From: Bacteroidota bacterium
Lineage (GTDB): Bacteria; Bacteroidota; Bacteroidia; NS11-12g; UBA9320
Direction of reading: 5' to 3'
Assembly (NCBI GenBank): GCA_947499775.1
Contig: CANMPY010000124.1
Coordinates: forward strand, 1 to 6,244
Length of the DNA stretch: 6,244 nucleotides
Shown: positions 1 through 5,600 of the stretch, in pieces
Layout of the letters: each line of letters opens with the position of its first letter
Numbering within the stretch: position 1 is the stretch's first letter
Made by a program: the position numbers and the translations under genes
Notes under the pieces: model-generated
Databases searched by the model: none
What the model saw: only the letters and a program-made list of their open reading frames with translations
Told to the model about the DNA's origin: nothing

Positions 1-275
1 CTCAAAAAAGTAACCCCAAAAAATCAGAGGGATTGCATAAAGAAACTTTCGAATATTGTGTACAACAAGGTATTGATACCATTGGCCAGTTGAGCGAAAG
101 CCAGCGTGGGCTAGTAAATAGCTTTAAAAAACAGTGGTTTTTGAAAGGTGAGATTGATAAGCCGGTTTATTTGGTTTATAAAATTAACCATAATGAAGAT
201 ATGGATACCAACCGACTATTTAAGCTTGTAATGAATAAAGGTGGTTATAAAGTTTTTAAACGAGAGAAAATATAA
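1..275 (+). CDS. C-terminal part of an unrecognised protein (5' end outside window)
   Basis: An open frame enters from the left edge (first complete codon at 3-5) and runs 90 codons to a TAA at 273-275. No stop interrupts it back to the edge, so this is the 3' end of a longer gene. The TTG at 33-35 could be read as a start, but nothing favours it over simple continuation. Codon choice looks like real coding sequence, with A/T-rich third positions similar to the neighbouring genes. The tail is rich in Lys. It looks like a helical stretch followed by a probable beta strand (PVYLVYKI), another helix, and a short basic strand ending in KVFKREKI. I see no catalytic motif, signal peptide or membrane segment in the visible part, and I do not recognise the family. 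It is convergent with rnc, with two bases between the stop codons, so it is not part of the fatty-acid operon. Confidence 0.7.
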   Translation, partial: QKSNPKKSEGLHKETFEYCVQQGIDTIGQLSESQRGLVNSFKKQWFLKGEIDKPVYLVYKINHNEDMDTNRLFKLVMNKGGYKVFKREKI

Positions 276-277
276 AT

Positions 278-1036
278 CTATGTAAGTTTATACTCCGAAA
301 TATTTAATTGCAAATGGGCGATTGCTTTTTCTGAAACTGTTTGTTCGGCTTTTTTCTTGGTTTGGTGTAAGGCATCTAACAAAAGTTCATCATCAATATA
401 AACTCCTATTTTAAATAATTTTCCATGTCGATCAATCACTTCCTCTATTAATCTAAAATCAACCACCTTTTTATTTTTTTGCCCCCATTGAATTAGGATG
501 CTTTTGTAATTTTCATGAATTGTATCCAAATTTTCAATATCAATATAAGGACGAATTAGTTTAGTAATTACAAATTTTTGAGCTACTTTAAAACCATGGT
601 CAAGATAAATTGCACCTGTAAAAGCTTCCAGTGCATTACCAGCAATACCATAAAGGTTAGTGGTTTTAGTTTTGCGAAGCGAATCGTTAAGCGTTAGCAG
701 CTTTTCAATACCCAATTTTCGGGCAATATTTGAAAGTTGCTCACGGCTCACAATTTTTGAACGCATTTCTGTAAGATAGCCTTCGCCTTTTCCCGGAAAT
801 TTTTTGAAAACAAATTCAGCAACTACCAAATCAATAACCGCATCTCCCAAGAACTCCAATCGCTCATTGCTATAGCGTTCTGTATTTTTATGCAATACCG
901 CCGAGTTATGCATAAAAGCCTGATGATATAATTTTAAATTAACAGGATACACACCTGTAACACCTCGCAATAATTTTGCAAAAGTTTTATCTTCTTTATT
1001 CCTAAACAGAAATGGTATTAGCCCTTTGCGGCTCAA
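278..1036 (-). CDS. rnc: Ribonuclease III
   Basis: Double-strand-specific endoribonuclease of the cytoplasm that processes rRNA precursors and cleaves structured mRNAs. The 252-residue product has an N-terminal extension of about 20 residues, a nuclease domain (about 25-160) and a C-terminal double-stranded-RNA-binding domain (about 174-246) with its basic KKKAEQ helix start. The signature ERLEFLGDAV at 58-67 supplies E58, E61 and D65, matching E. coli E38, E41 and D45. The second metal-binding motif, GNALEAFTGAIYLD, has E137 (E. coli E117) but N134 where E. coli has D114. The start is TTG at 1034-1036, three bases after the fabF stop. An in-frame TAA lies just upstream and the first internal ATG is residue 42, inside the nuclease fold, so only TTG or the adjacent ATT can serve. 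The 3-base spacing suggests translational coupling to fabF. The stop is TAG. Identity is certain; full activity is less so because of N134. Confidence 0.97.
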   Translation of the reverse strand: MSRKGLIPFLFRNKEDKTFAKLLRGVTGVYPVNLKLYHQAFMHNSAVLHKNTERYSNERLEFLGDAVIDLVVAEFVFKKFPGKGEGYLTEMRSKIVSREQLSNIARKLGIEKLLTLNDSLRKTKTTNLYGIAGNALEAFTGAIYLDHGFKVAQKFVITKLIRPYIDIENLDTIHENYKSILIQWGQKNKKVVDFRLIEEVIDRHGKLFKIGVYIDDELLLDALHQTKKKAEQTVSEKAIAHLQLNISEYKLT

Positions 1037-1039
1037 AAT

Positions 1040-2281
1040 TTAAATATATTTCTTAAAGATAACGGATACATTGTGGCCACCAAAACCAAATGTATTGCTC
1101 AATGCAGTATTAACTATTCGTTTCTGAGCTTTATTAAACGTAAAATTGAGACGAGAATCCAATTCTGGATCATCGGTAAAATGATTAATAGTTGGTGGAA
1201 CTATATCTTCTTTTATAGCCATAATAGAGGCCACAGCTTCCACGGCTCCTGCCCCGCCCAGTAAATGCCCAGTCATGGATTTAGTTGAGCTTATATTTAA
1301 TTTATAAGCGTGGTCGCCAAACACACTTTTTATAGCTATTGTTTCTGCAATATCGCCTAATGGAGTACTTGTTCCATGCACATTGATATAATCAATATCT
1401 TCAGGTTTCATTCCTGCATCGGCTAAAGCAATGTTCATTACATTAATTACACCAATACCTTCGGGATGTGGAGCCGAAATATGATAAGCATCGGCAGATA
1501 AACCTCCTCCAGCTAATTCAGCATAAATTTTAGCACCTCTAGCCAAGGCATGGTCTAAACTTTCCAACACCAAACATGCAGCACCTTCGCCTAATACAAA
1601 TCCATCGCGGTTCATATCAAACGGGCGTGAAGCTGTTAAAAAATCATCGTTTCGTTCGCTCAACGCTTTCATTGAATTGAAACCACCCATGGCGGCTTCA
1701 TTCACACAGGCTTCGGAACCTCCGGTGATAATAACATCTGAAATACCTTGCTGAATATACTTAAACGCATCAAAAATGGCATTGTTGCTAGATGCACAAG
1801 CCGAAACGGTGGTAAAATTAGGACCTCTTAAACCGTATTTAATGGAAATGTGACCTCCGGCAATGTCGGAAATCATCATTGGAATAAAAAAAGGGCTAAA
1901 ACGAGGCGTACCATCGCCTTTGGCAAAATCTGTACATTCCTTTAAAAAAGTGGTAAGTCCGCCAATACCCGACCCCCAGATAACTCCGGTTCTATCAGGA
2001 TTAAATTTACCTTCAATTTCAGCATCCCTAATAGCTTCATCTGCCGAAATCATGGCATACTGAGCAAAAGGATCCATACGGCGAGCCTCTTTTCTGTCCA
2101 TGTAATTTTGGGCATCAAAGTTTTTTATCTCGCAGGCAAATTTTGTTTTAAATTTTTCAGCATCAAAACGAGTAATTAGGTTGGCACCACTAGTACCATT
2201 GCACAACGCTTCCCAGTATTCTGGAGCGGTATTACCAATGGGCGTAAGGGCACCAATACCTGTTACAACAACTCGTTTCAA
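1040..2281 (-). CDS. fabF: Beta-ketoacyl-ACP synthase II (KAS II)
   Basis: Cytosolic condensing enzyme of type II fatty-acid synthesis. It joins malonyl-ACP to an acyl chain carried on its active-site cysteine, releasing CO2 and extending the chain by two carbons. The 413-residue product has the usual FabF length and thiolase fold. Catalytic residues are all visible: C162 in VSACASS, H302 in VHGTSTPLGD, K334 and H339 in STKSMTGHLLGGAGAVE, and the C-terminal GFGGHN loop with gate residue F400. These align one position off E. coli FabF C163, H303, K335 and H340. The start is TTG at 2279-2281. The in-frame codons upstream reach a stop at 2300-2302 without any ATG, GTG or other TTG, and the N-terminus KRVVVTGIGALTPIG begins where homologues begin. 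It lies 13 bases after acpP and 3 before rnc, so the three are very likely co-transcribed. Its substrate carrier is the neighbouring AcpP. Confidence 0.98.
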   Translation of the reverse strand: MKRVVVTGIGALTPIGNTAPEYWEALCNGTSGANLITRFDAEKFKTKFACEIKNFDAQNYMDRKEARRMDPFAQYAMISADEAIRDAEIEGKFNPDRTGVIWGSGIGGLTTFLKECTDFAKGDGTPRFSPFFIPMMISDIAGGHISIKYGLRGPNFTTVSACASSNNAIFDAFKYIQQGISDVIITGGSEACVNEAAMGGFNSMKALSERNDDFLTASRPFDMNRDGFVLGEGAACLVLESLDHALARGAKIYAELAGGGLSADAYHISAPHPEGIGVINVMNIALADAGMKPEDIDYINVHGTSTPLGDIAETIAIKSVFGDHAYKLNISSTKSMTGHLLGGAGAVEAVASIMAIKEDIVPPTINHFTDDPELDSRLNFTFNKAQKRIVNTALSNTFGFGGHNVSVIFKKYI

Positions 2282-2294
2282 ATGATTTTGATTT

Positions 2295-2531
2295 TTACTT
2301 TACGTTGGCAGAAATATAATCTACTGCTTGTCCTACTGTACCAATCTTTTCGGCTTGGTCATCTGGAATAGCAATGTTGAATTCTTTTTCAAATTCCATG
2401 ATTAATTCTACTGTGTCTAATGAATCAGCGCCAAGATCGTTTGTGAAACTGGCTTCTGTAGTAACTTCTGATTCTTCTACGCCAAGTTTGTCAACTATAA
2501 TGGCTTTAACGCGTGATGAAATGTCTGACAT
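2295..2531 (-). CDS. acpP: Acyl carrier protein
   Basis: Small acidic carrier that holds fatty-acyl intermediates as thioesters on a 4'-phosphopantetheine arm and presents them to the synthesis enzymes, including the FabF encoded next to it. The 78-residue product is the standard length. It contains the modification motif DLGADSLDTVEL, with S37 as the attachment serine, at the start of the acidic recognition helix II. The four-helix pattern is intact, as are the C-terminal conserved GTVGQAVDYI segment and a net negative charge. The start is the ATG at 2529-2531, preceded by a run of eight A residues and no Shine-Dalgarno, as is common in Bacteroidota. It is the first gene of the presumed acpP-fabF-rnc operon; a candidate promoter lies about 26 bases upstream. 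The stop is TAA. Confidence 0.98.
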   Translation of the reverse strand: MSDISSRVKAIIVDKLGVEESEVTTEASFTNDLGADSLDTVELIMEFEKEFNIAIPDDQAEKIGTVGQAVDYISANVK

Positions 2532-2667
2532 TTTTTTTTATTTTAGATTATTGGGGCAAAGATTAATTTTTTAGAAAACATAGGCAAGCTAAATTTTTAA
2601 GATTTTAAATCCATGCCCATTGCTTTAAATAAAATTGTAGTACCCCATGAATTTTTAACTCAAAAAC
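2532..2667 (-). other. Intergenic region between the surface-protein gene and acpP
   Basis: This is a 136-base AT-rich gap after the TAG of the surface-protein gene and before acpP. Apart from the candidate promoter and the A-run directly before the acpP start codon, I see nothing definite in it. I looked for a GC-stemmed hairpin followed by a T-run on the minus strand, which would terminate the long upstream transcript, and found none. Termination may be factor-dependent, or some read-through into acpP may occur. No small open frame with convincing coding character is present. Confidence 0.6.
2557..2588 (-). promoter_or_regulatory. Candidate Bacteroidota-type promoter for acpP-fabF-rnc
   Basis: On the minus strand, AATCTTTG (2557-2564) matches the Bacteroidota -7 consensus TAnnTTTG except for its first base. 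CTTG (2585-2588), one mismatch from the -33 TTTG, lies 20 bases upstream, close to the expected spacing. Transcription from here would give a short leader of roughly 20 bases before the acpP ATG. The match is by eye in AT-rich DNA where such words arise by chance, so it is only a candidate. Confidence 0.4.
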
Positions 2668-5600
2668 CTACTCTTTTATGAATACAACTCTATGTATTTT
2701 GGATTCCATGCCGATGTGTAAATTATAAATACCACTCGGCAAATTTTTAACATCCACTGAAGTAACTCCCCCAATACACTCTTTTTCCATCATTACCTGC
2801 CCAAGCGCATTACTAATTTTTATATTAAATGGCTTGGAATGATTGCATTTTAGGATGAGGACGTTTTTTGCTGGATTCGGAAAAATAGCAAACTCGGCTA
2901 CACCAGCATCGATATGTATTCCATTTACATTTGGAACCAGTACCGAATCGGATTCGCATGCGCCCTTAAATACTTTTATCACAATCGTTTTCCCTTTAGC
3001 ATCATTCTTTGAGATAATAAAGGTATCGATTACACTCTGTTTTTTAAAATTCACATACCATTCTCTTCTATCTGCATTGGGTGTGTTATCGTACAGAATG
3101 AGTGAATCACCAATATTCCTTTGCGACCATTTAATATTTGGAAAGGCAATAATATTAAGGATTGAATGCTTGTAGGAGAAACACATATTATTTTCTAAAA
3201 CATACTTTAAGCGGTACTGCCCACCCTTAACATCAAGCGATTTTGTGCCTATATTTTCCGAAAGTTGAATATTATTTCCTTGCGCCCATTGTAAATAAGC
3301 AGCCGAATCATTAGCAGTGTACCATTTACCTCCATAATAATTTACACCAAAATCGTTAGAACAATAAATAACTGAATCGCCATAACATCGTGTTAATTCA
3401 TTATTTACAAACTTCACCTCCACATTGCTTCTAATTGTTAGAGTGGCATCGCTTGATGAATTATTCCTACAACCATATTCATCCTTGTATATTAATCCCA
3501 ACTTAAGCGAATCTCTAAACTTGCCTTTTAGGTCAATCAATGATTCGTCAACTTTAATATAATACTTATCCGTGTTGCTGCTATCTTTATCAAATACCAA
3601 ATCTGTGAGTGTATTATCCTGCCCATTAGGCTTTTTGAGTGTTCGAGATAATTGCCATGCTATAATGCCTTGGGTTGACGGTGATGGTTGAAGTATTAAA
3701 GTATGTAAATCAAACTCCAATTCATTTTGGCAAATACTTCCACTAGCCAATTTAATCAATGGCAGAGCCCTAAACGAAACGTTAACGGTATCCACCTCGT
3801 AACATTTGAGCTTACCTATGGATTGAACCAACTTCGCAATCAAGGTTTCATCCGTTTTATACCGGTACACAACCAATGCTCCTGAATCAATAGGATTAGA
3901 TGCTGAAGTATTTAAATACCAAAAATATTTACTTTTCTGGCCTCCACTTGTGTCGGCGTTTATGGCAAATAGCTTCATGGTATCGCCCATACACACTTTT
4001 TTCACCATTCCAGCATCGGCAATTACCTTCATATGGCTAAATTTAATGGTATCTCTAATGGTGAGGCATTTATTTGAGTCTGATATTTCAAGCGTATATT
4101 TACCTGTTTTAATGGCTCGCAAAGTCGAATCGGTGCTAATTTGCTTTCCTTCAAAAAACCAATTCCAATACTTTTTACCACTAAGGTTTGTGGCGGTATC
4201 CGAAAGGGAAGCGGTATCGCCCACACAGGTCATAGCTTCTAATCCCTTCACTTCCTTTATTACCATTTGACTAACTTGTAGCGTATCTATTTTAGATAAA
4301 CAATTTGTAGTATCCGAAATTTGCAACGTATATATTCCTGTTTTAAATATGGTTATGGTTTTATTTTTACTAAAAAATTTGCCATTTAATTCCCAATGCC
4401 AATAAACGGTGTCGGCAAAATAGGATGGCATTCCCGATATCATAACGGTATCGAGGGTACATATAAATAAATCCTTTTTCTCTATTAACTTGGGTTCTTC
4501 ATATATGGAAATCTTCCATTCGGCAAAACGATGGTATCCTGCGGCGTCATGCACGTCTACTCTATAAGATGAATCCTTTTTATTTTTAATTATAAGGTAG
4601 GGTAATGTATCCGTAGCGGAAGAACTCCATTTGAATTTTACAGGATTCTTTGCATTTCTAAGAATTGGAAATAGCGTATCTACACTATTTCTACAGGCCC
4701 ATTTTTCTTCCAAACGGATTGGGCTAATTCGTAAAATTGGGATAACCGGAGCTACCTTAAAGGTATCAAAATAATCAGTTGGACAATTTAAGGGCGAGTT
4801 ATTTATTCGATAATGTAGAATATATTTCCCTCCCTTATAAAACTGAACACTATCCAAATTTTTAATCGATTTGTAACTGCTATTCGAATGAAAATAATAC
4901 GAAGTATCTATTGGTTTAAATGCACTATCTAAAAATTCCCAAAAATATTGAGGGGTTCCTTTAAAATCTTTTTCCAAAATAGCTTTAAGTTCAAACAAGC
5001 CATTTTTGATGTACTTTTTTGAATAGGTTGATTTTGCCGTTTTTTTAACCCATACGGAGTAAGATTTTATAGTAACAGCCGTATTGGTACAATTATTATC
5101 CTTGGCCATTACGGTAAAGTAATAAGGTAAATCTCGAGCATCCGATTCTTTTGGTGTCCAGCAAAATTGTCCTCGAGGCAAGCGAGCCGTCGTATCTATA
5201 ATTTTAAACGATGCGCCTTTTGCTATGCCCTTATTCCATTTTAAAACAACGGTATCAGCAGGGCCAGCCTTTCCAGGTGGGGGTGGAATAAATACTTTAT
5301 CATCGGACGTAACTGTAAAACACAATTTATTTCCTGCACAAATTTGATATCTATAGTTGCCATAAAGCAAAGGAACATTATTTGTGGGGCAGGTTTGAAC
5401 GATGTATTGTATATCTCGCCGTACTTCCCCTATCAATACATATTTACCACTTGTGTCTTTTCGCCATTCGGCTATTCGAAATGCTACAAAAGACTGTTCA
5501 GAACAATCTACAGGGGTGAATATTAAATCGCCTGTTTCGGGATCGAAATAAGTGCCTATGGGCGGGCTTGCACTTGGGTTTGTGCCGCCTTTGTAACCAG

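Noticed and set aside
33..35. TTG as start of a short 80-residue gene on the + strand
   Set aside because: The frame is open to the left edge with the same coding character, so a truncated longer gene is simpler.
271..292. Hairpin between the convergent genes (TATAAA ... TTTATA) as a bidirectional terminator
   Set aside because: It has only six A-T pairs with a ten-base loop and no GC in the stem, which is too weak to support.
2532..2539. A8 run before acpP as a phase-variation slippage tract
   Set aside because: The run lies in the leader, not in the coding frame. A-rich leaders are normal in this phylum, and acpP is an essential gene unlikely to be switched off.
1073..2574. Short plus-strand open frames opposite fabF and acpP
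   Set aside because: They are antisense shadows of strongly conserved genes and show no coding features of their own.
2590..2667. Intrinsic terminator after the surface-protein gene
   Set aside because: I found AT-rich near-palindromes and direct CATGG repeats but no GC-stemmed inverted repeat followed by a T-run.
2843..4270. Plus-strand open frames of 106 and 110 codons opposite the surface-protein gene (2843-3175 and 3950-4270)
   Set aside because: They lie wholly antisense to a well-supported coding frame, have no recognisable domain, and look like by-products of its codon use.
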